Assembly: GCA_019307645.1 (NCBI GenBank)
Contig: JAFDJF010000052.1
Location: 1-12,735, forward strand
Length of the DNA: 12,735 bases
Direction of reading: 5' to 3'
Origin: Deltaproteobacteria bacterium
GTDB lineage: Bacteria; Desulfobacterota; DSM-4660; Desulfatiglandales; Desulfatiglandaceae
The notes under the pieces were generated by a model. That model saw only the letters and a program-made list of their open reading frames with translations, searched no databases and was not told the DNA's origin. Both the position numbers and the translations under genes were made by a program. This document shows, in pieces, positions 1-6,677 of this stretch (positions within the stretch are counted from its first letter, which is position 1; every line of letters starts with the position of its first letter).

Positions 1-2435
1 TCGGCTAATTCGGCCAGGCGACCCGCTCGCATACAGGCCCTCACTACCTCAACCATGGTTCCGAACTTGTAAGGAACTTTGATATCAAATTTCTTTTCAA
101 CCTCTTTATGGATTTTAATGACATAGCGGTGCACCCACTTCAACTCTTCCAGGGTGCACACCTGAGGAACCATGATTTCAGGGTTAACAGGGCAACCCTC
201 TTTGATACATTCTGCGGCGGCCTCTAAAACGGCCCTGATCTGCATGGCATAGATCTCGGGATAGGTTATCCCAAACCTGACTCCCCTGTGTCCAAGCATT
301 GGATTTGTCTCAGAAAGGGAGCGAACCTTTTGCAGCATAGCCTCCTTCGGGGTAGTGAGGGTCTCGGCAAGATGTTTGTCCTTCAACTCTGCAAGACCAT
401 TGGTAATCATATCAAGATTGTCCGCATACCTGTCATGAAGTTCATGATCCAGCAATTTCAGGGTATCAGGGAGGTCGGCCATATCCTCCACGGTCTTCCT
501 CAATTTCTTGAGGTGATCAATCTCGTGTATCAGTTCCTCAATAGATGGTAAAAATTCATGGATGGGAGGATCAAGGAGGCGTATGGTTACGGGAAGACTG
601 CCCATGATCCTGAGTATCTCTTTAAAATCATTTCGTTGAAATGGGAGAAGGCGATCCAGGGTATCTTGTCTATCCTCAGCAGTTCCGGCCAGGATCATTT
701 TCTGGACAATGGGAAGCCTCTCCGGTTGGTTAAACATCCTTTCCGTTCGACAGAGGCCTATTCCCATGGCACCATATTTTTTTGCTTTTGTAACGGTATC
801 CGGTGTGTCAGCATTTGCCATGACCTCCAATTTACTGATACCATCGGCCCATTCCAGCAATACAAGGAGTTCCTCAACAAATTCCGGTTCAATGGTGGGT
901 ACGATCCCCTGGTAGACATTTCCCGTGCTCCCATCAATGGTGATCATATCCCCTTCTCTCAGGCTCACACCGGAAATGACCGCCTCCTTTGCCAGATGAT
1001 TGATAACAATGGCATCACATCCGGAAACACAGGGTTTTCCCATACCTCTTGCAACAACAGCGGCATGGGATGTCTTCCCTCCCCGGCTGGTCAGAATCCC
1101 CTGGGAAGCAAAAAACCCATGAATATCCTCCGGCTTGGTCTCTTCCCTGACAAGTATAACCTTTTCCCCCAATTGTGCCTTGCTCTCGGCCCTGTCTGCA
1201 TCGAATACGATTTTGCCCGATGCAGCACCGGGGGAAGCTGGGAGCCCTTGCGCCAGGACCTTGCCCCCTGCTTTGGGGTCAAGCGTCGGATGCAGGAGTT
1301 GGGCCAGCATACCCGGCTGTACCCTGAGTATGGCCTTTTCCTCTGTTATGAGGCCCTCGTTTACCATATCAATGGAAGTCTTGATAAAGGCCAGAGCGTT
1401 CATCTTGCCGTTTCTTGTCTGAAGGCAGTAAAGCTTCCCCTTCTCGATGGTAAACTCAAAGTCCTGCACCTCCTGGTAATGACTCTCAAGGGTGTGTCTC
1501 AGTTCTTCCAGTTCCTGATACATACCGGGCATATCTTTTCTGAGCTCGCTTACCTGTTTTGGTGTCCTGATGCCGGCGACCACATCCTCACCCTGTGCAT
1601 TGATCAGGTATTCCCCAAAGAACCGGTTCTCTCCTGTGCCGGGATTTCTGGTGAAGGCCACGCCTGTGGCGCTGTCGTCACCCATGTTTCCGAATACCAT
1701 CGTACAAATATTAACTGCCGTTCCATTAGCCATATCCTTAGTAATATTGAACTCTCTGCGATAATCCACTGCCCGTTTTCCCATCCATGATCTAAAAACC
1801 GCCGCTACAGCGATCTCCAGTTGCGCGTAAGGATCGTGGGGGAACGGCCTTTCAGTCTCTTTATCGACCAGTTCAAGAAATTTTTCACACGCCTCTTTCA
1901 GGGCATTGACATCAAGCTCAGTATCATTTTTTACTTTAAATTTATCCTTTATGATACTGAAAATTTTATCAAAATTATCGCCATTTATGCCAAGACCGAT
2001 TGCGCCAAAAAGCTGAATCACTCGCCTGTAGGCATCATAAACAAATCGCTCATTTTTTGTTGATGCTATGAGACCCCTCACCGTCTCTTCATTGAGCCCA
2101 AGGTTTAAAATGGTATCCATCATACCCGGCATTGACATGGCAGATCCCGATCTGACGGAGACAAGCAGGGGATTAGCCTGAGATCCAAAACCTTTTCCGG
2201 TCTTTTTTTCCAGCTCAGCCATAGCCATCCTTATCTCTTCCATCAATTGAGGGTCAAGCTCCTTCCGGTCCCTGGCTAAGAGCTCAAGGCATGCCTCGGT
2301 GGAGATGACAAAACCTGGTGGAACCGGCAGGCCCATCTGGGTCATCTCGCAGAGATTGGCCCCCTTGCCGCCCAGGAGTTTTTTGTTCTTGCCATCACCC
2401 TCTTCAAAAGAAAAGATAAATTTTTTATCTCCCAT
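1..2435 (-). CDS. ppdK: Pyruvate, phosphate dikinase, C-terminus cut by window edge
   Basis: Interconverts pyruvate + ATP + Pi and phosphoenolpyruvate + AMP + PPi in the cytoplasm; in an anaerobe using the acetyl-CoA pathway it likely feeds gluconeogenesis from pyruvate. Translation from ATG at 2435 gives 811 codons before the edge (family about 880-900). Visible are the N-terminal GGKGANL motif, the ATP-binding loop SVRSGSAMSMPGMMDT near residue 95-110, and the swivelling phosphohistidine domain motif GGKTSHAAVVAR. Its catalytic His is residue 457 (codon at 1065-1067), matching the position known for the family. The start of the PEP/pyruvate barrel (GLCRTERMF) follows. The catalytic Cys of the barrel, expected near residue 830, lies outside the window. 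The start is fixed by a strong AAGGAGGAGGAG Shine-Dalgarno directly upstream. It is the last visible gene of a leftward operon. No frameshift was seen. Confidence 0.97.
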   Translation of the reverse strand, partial: MGDKKFIFSFEEGDGKNKKLLGGKGANLCEMTQMGLPVPPGFVISTEACLELLARDRKELDPQLMEEIRMAMAELEKKTGKGFGSQANPLLVSVRSGSAMSMPGMMDTILNLGLNEETVRGLIASTKNERFVYDAYRRVIQLFGAIGLGINGDNFDKIFSIIKDKFKVKNDTELDVNALKEACEKFLELVDKETERPFPHDPYAQLEIAVAAVFRSWMGKRAVDYRREFNITKDMANGTAVNICTMVFGNMGDDSATGVAFTRNPGTGENRFFGEYLINAQGEDVVAGIRTPKQVSELRKDMPGMYQELEELRHTLESHYQEVQDFEFTIEKGKLYCLQTRNGKMNALAFIKTSIDMVNEGLITEEKAILRVQPGMLAQLLHPTLDPKAGGKVLAQGLPASPGAASGKIVFDADRAESKAQLGEKVILVREETKPEDIHGFFASQGILTSRGGKTSHAAVVARGMGKPCVSGCDAIVINHLAKEAVISGVSLREGDMITIDGSTGNVYQGIVPTIEPEFVEELLVLLEWADGISKLEVMANADTPDTVTKAKKYGAMGIGLCRTERMFNQPERLPIVQKMILAGTAEDRQDTLDRLLPFQRNDFKEILRIMGSLPVTIRLLDPPIHEFLPSIEELIHEIDHLKKLRKTVEDMADLPDTLKLLDHELHDRYADNLDMITNGLAELKDKHLAETLTTPKEAMLQKVRSLSETNPMLGHRGVRFGITYPEIYAMQIRAVLEAAAECIKEGCPVNPEIMVPQVCTLEELKWVHRYVIKIHKEVEKKFDIKVPYKFGTMVEVVRACMRAGRLAELA

Positions 2436-2446
2436 CTCCTCCTCCT
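2436..2446 (-). promoter_or_regulatory. Strong ribosome binding site of ppdK
   Basis: On the minus strand the 11-nt gap between the stop of the 53-aa gene and the ppdK ATG is almost entirely a purine-rich AGGAGG/GGAGGAG run. It decides the ppdK start and suggests high translation compared with the weak sites of the small genes upstream. Confidence 0.8.
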
Positions 2447-2608
2447 TTATTCTTTATTGCGTTTTTTAGTATACTCGAACAGGTAGGCCAATCCGAGCAT
2501 AACCACTGCCAACCCCATTATGTATATTATTGGCGTGCCCTGAAAAAAGAATCGGCATATAATAAATGCCAGCATGATTGAGAGTATTAAACGTATAAAA
2601 AAGATCAT
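2447..2608 (-). CDS. Small two-helix membrane protein, 53 aa, unrecognised
   Basis: A short ORF of 53 codons beginning MIFFIRLILSIMLAFIICRF and ending EYTKKRNKE. Two hydrophobic stretches (about residues 2-22 and 27-46) are separated by a short turn containing Gly-Thr-Pro, with a positively charged C-terminal tail. A double-spanning inner-membrane protein with a cytoplasmic tail is therefore likely. Its ATG overlaps the TGA of the upstream 113-aa gene by 4 nt (ATGA), which implies translational coupling and argues that it is a real gene despite a weak ribosome binding site. ppdK starts 11 nt after its stop. I do not recognise a family; a function is not proposed. It could also be a chance ORF, but the overlap and the amphipathic pattern make that less likely. 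Confidence 0.65.
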   Translation of the reverse strand: MIFFIRLILSIMLAFIICRFFFQGTPIIYIMGLAVVMLGLAYLFEYTKKRNKE

Positions 2609-2946
2609 TTTCTTTTAAAAGGAATGACTCTTGCGGGCTTGCCAATGCCCTTTTGCCCGGAGACATGGCTCGCACCTTCCGGTTTTCCCTTGTGAAAAAC
2701 CCTCTCAACCTTTTCCAATCTCAGAGACTGACCACCCATGGTAAAAGAGGCCCCATTGATATACTCCTCCCTAAGTATCCATGTCACTGTTTTGGCAGGG
2801 ATGGTGAGGAACAAAAGGGTGATATGATACCAGTCCTTTTTTGTATCAGGTTCTATGGCCTCAATACGCGCATAAACAGCCGGCTGATCCTGATAATGGA
2901 TCAGGACCACATCTCCTTCACGATTCGTCTGCTGGTCACTGGTCAT
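2605..2946 (-). CDS. Conserved-looking hypothetical protein, 113 aa
   Basis: A soluble protein with a compact, beta-rich looking core (EGDVVLIHYQDQPAVYARIE at residues 10-29; then DWYHITLLFLTIPAKTVTWILREEYING; then FTMGGQSLRLEKV), followed by a basic Gly/Lys-rich tail ending PFKRK. The opening resembles small barrel domains, but I can assign no family or activity. I have the impression of having seen similar proteins in Desulfobacterota; this cannot be verified here. It lies 10 nt after the fmdB-like stop and overlaps the next small membrane gene by 4 nt, so it belongs to the ppdK operon. The first residues (MTSDQQT) are encoded by a heptamer repeat, and no good Shine-Dalgarno precedes the ATG, so the true start could be slightly different, for instance the GTG at codon 13. 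Confidence 0.75.
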   Translation of the reverse strand: MTSDQQTNREGDVVLIHYQDQPAVYARIEAIEPDTKKDWYHITLLFLTIPAKTVTWILREEYINGASFTMGGQSLRLEKVERVFHKGKPEGASHVSGQKGIGKPARVIPFKRK

Positions 2947-2961
2947 TGGTTATTAGTTATT
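2934..2961. repeat. Tandem heptamer repeat, four units
   Basis: Four consecutive 7-bp units on the plus strand: GGTCACT, GGTCATT, GGTTATT, AGTTATT. Each differs from its neighbour by one base. The repeat covers the stop codon of the fmdB-like gene (2957-2959) and the start codon of the 113-aa gene (2944-2946). It resembles the short tandemly repeated repetitive (STRR) heptamers known in cyanobacteria and similar intergenic repeats elsewhere. Confidence 0.7.
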
Positions 2962-3298
2962 TACTCTCCTTAATAACACTTCCAGGATCTGTCCTCAGCT
3001 TTTCCAGCTTTTCCTCAAAGCCGCTTCCCAGGTCAACACCCATCTGTTTGGCCCTCTTTTTGGCAGAAAGACCTATATTGCGACTGTCCCTGTAAAAGGA
3101 ATCACTCTTTGAGGCCATTGGATCAAATGCCCCGAGGCGGTCTTGTTCGGAAACATGATAGGTTACGAGAGAAATCAGTCTTTCCAGGTCACTGCCCCCG
3201 CATTCCGGGCAGATTAGCGTTCCCTTCTCCTCCCTCTTCATAATCAGACACTGAAAATGGTTCTTGCAGGAGTTGCAGTGATATTCATAAATGGGCAT
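2957..3298 (-). CDS. FmdB-family zinc ribbon protein
   Basis: The protein starts MPIYEYHCNSCKNHF, the hallmark opening of the FmdB/CxxC_CxxC putative regulatory family. Two CxxC pairs (Cys8/Cys11 and Cys30/Cys33, the latter in ICPECGG) would bind one zinc ion. The remaining part, about residues 40-113, is hydrophilic and unlike the core domain (SKSDSFYRDSRNIGLSAKKR and a charged C-terminus), making it somewhat longer than minimal 60-80-residue members. An in-frame start 37 codons upstream exists, but it would overlap the preceding gene, and the family motif begins exactly at this ATG, so 3298 is chosen. A Shine-Dalgarno-like AAGGAAAG sits within the end of the 64-aa gene. Family members are known mainly as uncharacterised or as proposed regulators; what this one regulates cannot be told. 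Confidence 0.88.
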   Translation of the reverse strand: MPIYEYHCNSCKNHFQCLIMKREEKGTLICPECGGSDLERLISLVTYHVSEQDRLGAFDPMASKSDSFYRDSRNIGLSAKKRAKQMGVDLGSGFEEKLEKLRTDPGSVIKESK

Positions 3299-3299
3299 A

Positions 3300-3494
3300 T
3301 TAATAAAATCTTTCCTTGTAGTGACGGCAGATATAATTGGCGGGAGTCGGGCAGGACCTTTGTACCCAATCCCTGTCATCATCCTCTCTATCGCTGAAAG
3401 TACATACATTTGAACAGGCGCTACTCAAAATGGCCGGTTCATTGTCCCCTTTTACAATATAATATTTACAATTCCAGCAACAATCTTTGGCCAT
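3300..3494 (-). CDS. Small cysteine-rich protein, 64 aa, unrecognised
   Basis: First gene of the leftward operon. The 64 residues contain seven cysteines (positions 5, 6, 9, 27, 31, 48, 56) in the order CCWNC, CSNVC, SCP and YIC, with aromatic residues next to several of them. This spacing suggests a small metal-binding (zinc or iron-sulfur) fold; I do not recognise the family. An acidic stretch (DREDDDRD) lies between the second and third cysteine groups. The stop codon is separated from the FmdB-like start by one nucleotide, and its last codons carry that gene's ribosome binding site, so the two are probably co-translated. A chance ORF would be unlikely to keep such cysteine spacing. A weak GGGGT lies upstream of the ATG. 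Confidence 0.68.
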   Translation of the reverse strand: MAKDCCWNCKYYIVKGDNEPAILSSACSNVCTFSDREDDDRDWVQRSCPTPANYICRHYKERFY

Positions 3495-3511
3495 AGCTTA
3501 TGACCCCAACT

Positions 3512-3541
3512 GTTATAAATCCTTTATAATCAAATTATCAA
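3512..3541 (-). promoter_or_regulatory. Possible sigma70-type promoter of the ppdK operon
   Basis: Read on the minus strand, TTGATA (3536-3541) and TATAAC (3512-3517) are separated by 18 bp, and transcription would start about 10 nt before the ATG of the 64-aa gene. The surrounding sequence is AT-rich, so other placements are possible. Confidence 0.3.
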
Positions 3542-3560
3542 ACGCAAAACCAATTATCAA

Positions 3561-3568
3561 GTTTTTTA
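3561..3568. repeat. Left target-site duplication of the MITE
   Basis: GTTTTTTA abuts the left terminal inverted repeat and is repeated exactly at 3741-3748, abutting the right one. This marks a transposition event rather than a simple palindrome. Confidence 0.8.
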
Positions 3569-3740
3569 GTAACTACTCAGGTGGATAGGCTGAAGGCTGA
3601 AGACTGTTAGGAAAAAGCGCATTTTAAAGCCATTTTTGATGCAAGAATCAGGTATTTCCGCCAAAGTACGGCAATCGTGCTTTTCTGACCCCTTCAGCCT
3701 TCAGTCTAAACAGCTTCAGCCTGACTACGTGAGTAGTTAC
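3569..3740. mobile_element. 172-bp miniature inverted-repeat element (MITE), IS66-like ends
   Basis: The element begins GTAACTACTCA (3569-3579) and ends with its exact reverse complement TGAGTAGTTAC (3730-3740). Allowing mismatches, the inverted repeats extend to 27 bp with 23 matches, closing with AGGCTGAAG on both sides. The octamer GTTTTTTA occurs immediately outside each end (3561-3568 and 3741-3748), a perfect target-site duplication. There is no ORF of useful length inside, so it is non-autonomous. Ends starting GTAA with 8-bp duplications are known traits of the IS66 family, so mobilisation by an IS66-type transposase is inferred. It contains internal GGCTGAA heptamers (3588-3601). It separates the ppdK operon from the hdrA-like gene. 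Confidence 0.85.
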
Positions 3741-3748
3741 GTTTTTTA
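3741..3748. repeat. Right target-site duplication of the MITE
   Basis: Second copy of GTTTTTTA, directly after the right inverted repeat; identical to 3561-3568. Confidence 0.8.
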
Positions 3749-3977
3749 AACCTTAAACTCTCTCATTCACCGGCAAACAACAACATTTTTCTTGACACCA
3801 AACTAAGCACTGTGGCAAGGAACAGATTTCACAAGCAGGGTTGGGAAATAATGCCCCGAAACCGAAAAAACCGTGTTGTTCTCTGTGGCCTCAGGTGCCC
3901 ATTTCCATCCACACTGTTTGATCCCGAGCTTATTAATTCTGAAAAATCAGCCGTTTAGAAACCAGGAGACAGACGTT
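3749..3977 (+). promoter_or_regulatory. Leader region of the hdrA-like gene; no clear promoter
   Basis: About 230 bp between the MITE and the hdrA-like start. A TTGACA hexamer at 3792-3797 looks like a -35 box, but no convincing -10 box stands 16-18 bp further on. A 35-codon ORF (3851-3958) occupies much of the rest. A good Shine-Dalgarno (AGGAGA, 3964-3969) precedes the ATG at 3978. Confidence 0.3.
3851..3958 (+). CDS. Possible 35-aa leader ORF, unrecognised
   Basis: ATG to TAG, 35 codons, beginning MPRNRKNRVVLCGLRCPFPS and ending SEKSAV. The stop is followed within 6 nt by the hdrA-like Shine-Dalgarno, the geometry of an upstream leader ORF. The start has only a weak GGTTGGG upstream. Basic N-terminal half with two cysteines; no family recognised. 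It may be a chance ORF or a remnant of a longer gene. Confidence 0.25.
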   Translation: MPRNRKNRVVLCGLRCPFPSTLFDPELINSEKSAV

Positions 3978-4319
3978 ATGAGTAAAGACAAACCTAAAGG
4001 CTTTGTAATAGTCATGGGCGGGGGGATTGCCGGAATTCATGCCGCCCTTTCCCTTTCCGGTGCAGGCTATGGCGTCTATTTAATCGAGCGCACGGCTTCA
4101 TTGGGCGGTATGATACCCGACCTTCACCGCATTTACCCGCTCTGCGCCTGTTGTAAATTGGACCCCAATATCGCGGCCTGCGAACAGGATCAGAATATCA
4201 ACGTAATGCTGGACACCACTATTGAGAATATCTCCGGGGATCTGGGGACTTTCATCGTCTCTGTCAAAACAGGAAACAGTGAAGCAGTGTGGAGTACGAG
4301 CAATGCCAGAAGCCCTTAG
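3978..4319 (+). pseudogene. hdrA: HdrA-like protein, 5' fragment (first flavin module, out of frame with the rest)
   Basis: The 113-codon reading frame starts MSKDKPKGFVIVMGGGIAGI, after AGGAGA at 3964-3969. It encodes the N-terminal FAD-binding Rossmann segment of an HdrA/QmoA-type protein: the dinucleotide motif GGGIAG (residues 14-19), the ribose-binding acidic residue in LIERT, and SLGG. A cysteine motif LCACCKLDP (55-63) stands where the family carries its DCSxC-type motif. After SVKTGNSEA (about 4283) the family pattern stops, and the frame ends in an unrelated tail with TAG at 4317. The matching continuation (VEYEQCQKPLGP) is in another frame from 4289. About 30-35 residues that should hold the third flavin-contact segment (compare GVAILAPGGD in the second module) are missing. 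This may be a real deletion with frameshift, or an assembly or sequencing error. Confidence 0.8.
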
Positions 4320-6619
4320 GACCTGAACAGGGGATTATCAAAAGGCCCTCTGACGGCAAGACCCCCGAAAAAATCGCATGGCTTCAATGCGTGGGCTCAA
4401 GAGACATAAACCTGTGCGATACGCCGTATTGTTCATCCGTTTGCTGCATGCATGCCCTTAAGGAGGCCATAACCACTAAAGAATTTGATGAAGATATTGA
4501 GACGACCATCTTTTATCTAGAGATGAGAACCCATGGAAAGGGTTTTGAGGATTACCTGAACGCGGCCATTGAAAGGGACGTTAACCTGATTCGCAGCCGG
4601 GTACACACGGTTGCCCCTGTTCCCGGAAGCGATGATCTCGCAATCTCGTATGCTGATGAGAATGGCCGGCTAAGGCTCGAGACGTTTAATATGGTCGTGT
4701 TATCCGTAGGTCTCAGGCCATCCGGTGAGGCAATTGAATTGGCCAAGGCAACAGGGATAGATTTGAGCGAAGATCAGTTTATCGGCACCAAACCATTCAG
4801 GCCTGTCTCGACCAACAAACCGGGCATTTTCGTTTGTGGGGGCCTGAGCGGCCCTTTTGATATCGGTCAATCCATTACCCAGGCGGCCGCTGCTGCCTCG
4901 AAAGTAGTGTCCTGCCTGGAACCCGAGCCCTTTTTTCCACCCAAAGCATATCCAAAACCTTCAAAAACCGCGGGCAAAAAGCCCAGGGCCTTCCTTGCCT
5001 ATCACCTTTGTCCCGGCATGCCGCCTGATCTCGGAACGGAAATCGATAACTATGCAAAAACACTTCCGGGGGTCGTCTCGGTTTCAAAAGTGGAGGGCGA
5101 TATCCTCATGGCTCTCATTGATGGATTAAAAGGAAGCAAAGCAAACAGGCTGGTCTTTGCCAGTTGCACGCCGGTGATACACAAGGCACTCCTTGAAGAA
5201 GCCCTTAAACTTTCAGGGCTGAACCCGTACCTCTATGACATCGTGGACCTAAGGGTCCTTGATCAGCAATCGGCCCCTAAACATCTCCATGACCGACTCC
5301 GCATGGGTGTTTTCCGCACGGCACGCATTTCCCCGCCGCCGATAAAACACATTCCGGTAGTCAAGAGCGCCCTGGTTGTTGGTGGCGGCGTTTCCGGTCT
5401 GGAGAGCGCCTTGGCTATTGCCGAGGAAGGCTATAAGGTCACCCTCGTGGAAAAAGACAAAAAACTGGGGGGACATGGCCGTCATGTCAGGGTAACATGG
5501 CAGGGATATGATGTGCAGGAACACCTGAAAGGACTTGTATCTTCGGTCGAGCAGCATGAAAGTATTGCCATAATGACCCAAACCACGGTTAAGGAGAATA
5601 AAGGATTTGCCGGCAAGTTTGTGACTACTCTAAATAAGAAAGGGAAAAACAAAAATATATCCCATGGCGTGGCCATTTTGGCGCCGGGCGGAGATTCCAT
5701 TAAGCCGGTGGAATACCTCTATGGGCAAAACAAGAACGTTTACCTCTGGACCGAACTAAGCGCTAAGATGATTGACGACCCCTCCTCTGTTGAAAAGGCA
5801 GGTGCCGCGGTTTTCATCCAGTGTGTGGGGTCCAGAGAGCCTGACTGCACACATTGCAGTAATCTCTGCTGTTCCTTTGCCGTGCGGACCGCGGTTGATC
5901 TGAAAATCAAAAACCCGGACATGAATATCTATATACTTTATCGAGAGATGCGTACATTCGGGGAAAGGGAGAGCATTTACCGGGAAGCGCGTAATAAGGG
6001 CGTTATTTTTATACGTTATGACGTGGATAATAAACCGGTCGTGGAAACCTCAGGTAGCAAAGACAGGCTCAAGGTGACGGTTTTCGATCCCATCTTAGAC
6101 AGGGTCTTGAGTCTTGAAGCCGATTTTGTCTCACTTCAAGCGGCAATCGTCGGCACAAATAACCGGGAATTGGCAGACATCTTCAGGGTAAACTTAGACG
6201 ACAATGGATTTCTTTCCGAGTCCCCTGAAAAACTCAAACCGGTTGATACGACTGTAAAAGGAATCTATATGGCCGGCCTGGCAGTGTATCCCAAAGATAC
6301 GGCAGAGAGTATCACACAGGCCAGGGCCGCCTCGGCCAGGGCGCTTGAAATCCTCTCGCAGGACACTATCCAGGTAGGAGGACAGGTGGCCGAGGTCATG
6401 CCTGAAAAGTGTGCTGTGTGCTGCACCTGCGTCAGGACATGCCCCTTTAACGTCCCCTATATTGATCATGAAACGGGTGCAGCCGTTATAGATCCCGGGC
6501 TCTGCCAGGGGTGCGGTATGTGTGTGGCCGAGTGCCCCGGGAAGGCCATTGCTATGGCCACGTGCAGCGATCAGATGCTTACGGAAGCGCCCTCTTTATT
6601 ATTGAATATTGATTATTGA
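4289..6619 (+). CDS. hdrA: HdrA-like FAD/iron-sulfur oxidoreductase subunit, main part (two modules)
   Basis: Soluble electron-transfer flavoprotein of the heterodisulfide reductase A type. Residues 1-210 are the rear half of a first flavin module (IQ/LQCVGSRD with YCSSVCCM at 33-53; FVCGGLSGP...SITQAAAAA near 181-203). Residues 233-345 resemble the HdrA N-terminal domain (YHLCPGMPP, LVFASCTP, LNPYLYDIVDLR). A second, complete flavin module follows, with GGGVSG at 365-370, GVAILAPGG at 460-468, QCVGSREPDCTHCSNLCC at 511-528, and AGL...SITQARAAS. Residues 705-755 are a 2x[4Fe-4S] ferredoxin domain (CAVCCTCVRTCP and CQGCGMCVAECP). The GTG at 4289 is only the beginning of the open frame; the true start is probably that at 3978. 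With MvhD and MetVF downstream, it likely shuttles electrons to or from methylene-THF reductase. The last residues (LLLNIDY) are encoded by a heptamer repeat. Confidence 0.92.
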   Translation: MEYEQCQKPLGPEQGIIKRPSDGKTPEKIAWLQCVGSRDINLCDTPYCSSVCCMHALKEAITTKEFDEDIETTIFYLEMRTHGKGFEDYLNAAIERDVNLIRSRVHTVAPVPGSDDLAISYADENGRLRLETFNMVVLSVGLRPSGEAIELAKATGIDLSEDQFIGTKPFRPVSTNKPGIFVCGGLSGPFDIGQSITQAAAAASKVVSCLEPEPFFPPKAYPKPSKTAGKKPRAFLAYHLCPGMPPDLGTEIDNYAKTLPGVVSVSKVEGDILMALIDGLKGSKANRLVFASCTPVIHKALLEEALKLSGLNPYLYDIVDLRVLDQQSAPKHLHDRLRMGVFRTARISPPPIKHIPVVKSALVVGGGVSGLESALAIAEEGYKVTLVEKDKKLGGHGRHVRVTWQGYDVQEHLKGLVSSVEQHESIAIMTQTTVKENKGFAGKFVTTLNKKGKNKNISHGVAILAPGGDSIKPVEYLYGQNKNVYLWTELSAKMIDDPSSVEKAGAAVFIQCVGSREPDCTHCSNLCCSFAVRTAVDLKIKNPDMNIYILYREMRTFGERESIYREARNKGVIFIRYDVDNKPVVETSGSKDRLKVTVFDPILDRVLSLEADFVSLQAAIVGTNNRELADIFRVNLDDNGFLSESPEKLKPVDTTVKGIYMAGLAVYPKDTAESITQARAASARALEILSQDTIQVGGQVAEVMPEKCAVCCTCVRTCPFNVPYIDHETGAAVIDPGLCQGCGMCVAECPGKAIAMATCSDQMLTEAPSLLLNIDY

Positions 6620-6639
6620 TTATTGAATATTAAAGATTG
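6598..6639. repeat. Tandem heptamer repeat, six units, at the hdrA stop
   Basis: Six consecutive 7-bp units: ATTATTG, AATATTG, ATTATTG, ATTATTG, AATATTA, AAGATTG. The hdrA-like TGA (6617-6619) lies within it, so the repeat has replaced or extended the natural C-terminus. Same period as the repeat at 2934-2961 but a different unit. Confidence 0.7.
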
Positions 6640-6677
6640 ACAAACTCGTAAAAAGTCAGAAAGCACCTGTTTTCGTC

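Noticed and set aside
558..1790. Long plus-strand ORF of 410 codons
   Set aside because: It lies codon-aligned opposite ppdK, whose own translation shows all PPDK motifs; the antisense product resembles no protein.
3299..3409. N-terminal extension of the FmdB-like protein from an upstream ATG
   Set aside because: It would overlap the cysteine-rich gene, and the family begins exactly at MPIYEY, so the shorter start is used.
3811..3835. Sigma54 promoter (TGGCA...)
   Set aside because: The GC element at the -12 position with correct spacing is missing.
3873..3977. Upstream in-frame extension of the hdrA-like gene
   Set aside because: The 35 extra residues do not resemble the family, whose start is just before the flavin motif, and AGGAGA stands correctly before the ATG at 3978.
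3841..3977. Cobalamin riboswitch
   Set aside because: CCAGGAGAC near 3962-3970 looks like a B12 box and GGGAA occurs at 3843, but the expected GGTG...AAATCC core and CCGCCACTGT segment are not convincing; the box is better explained as a Shine-Dalgarno.
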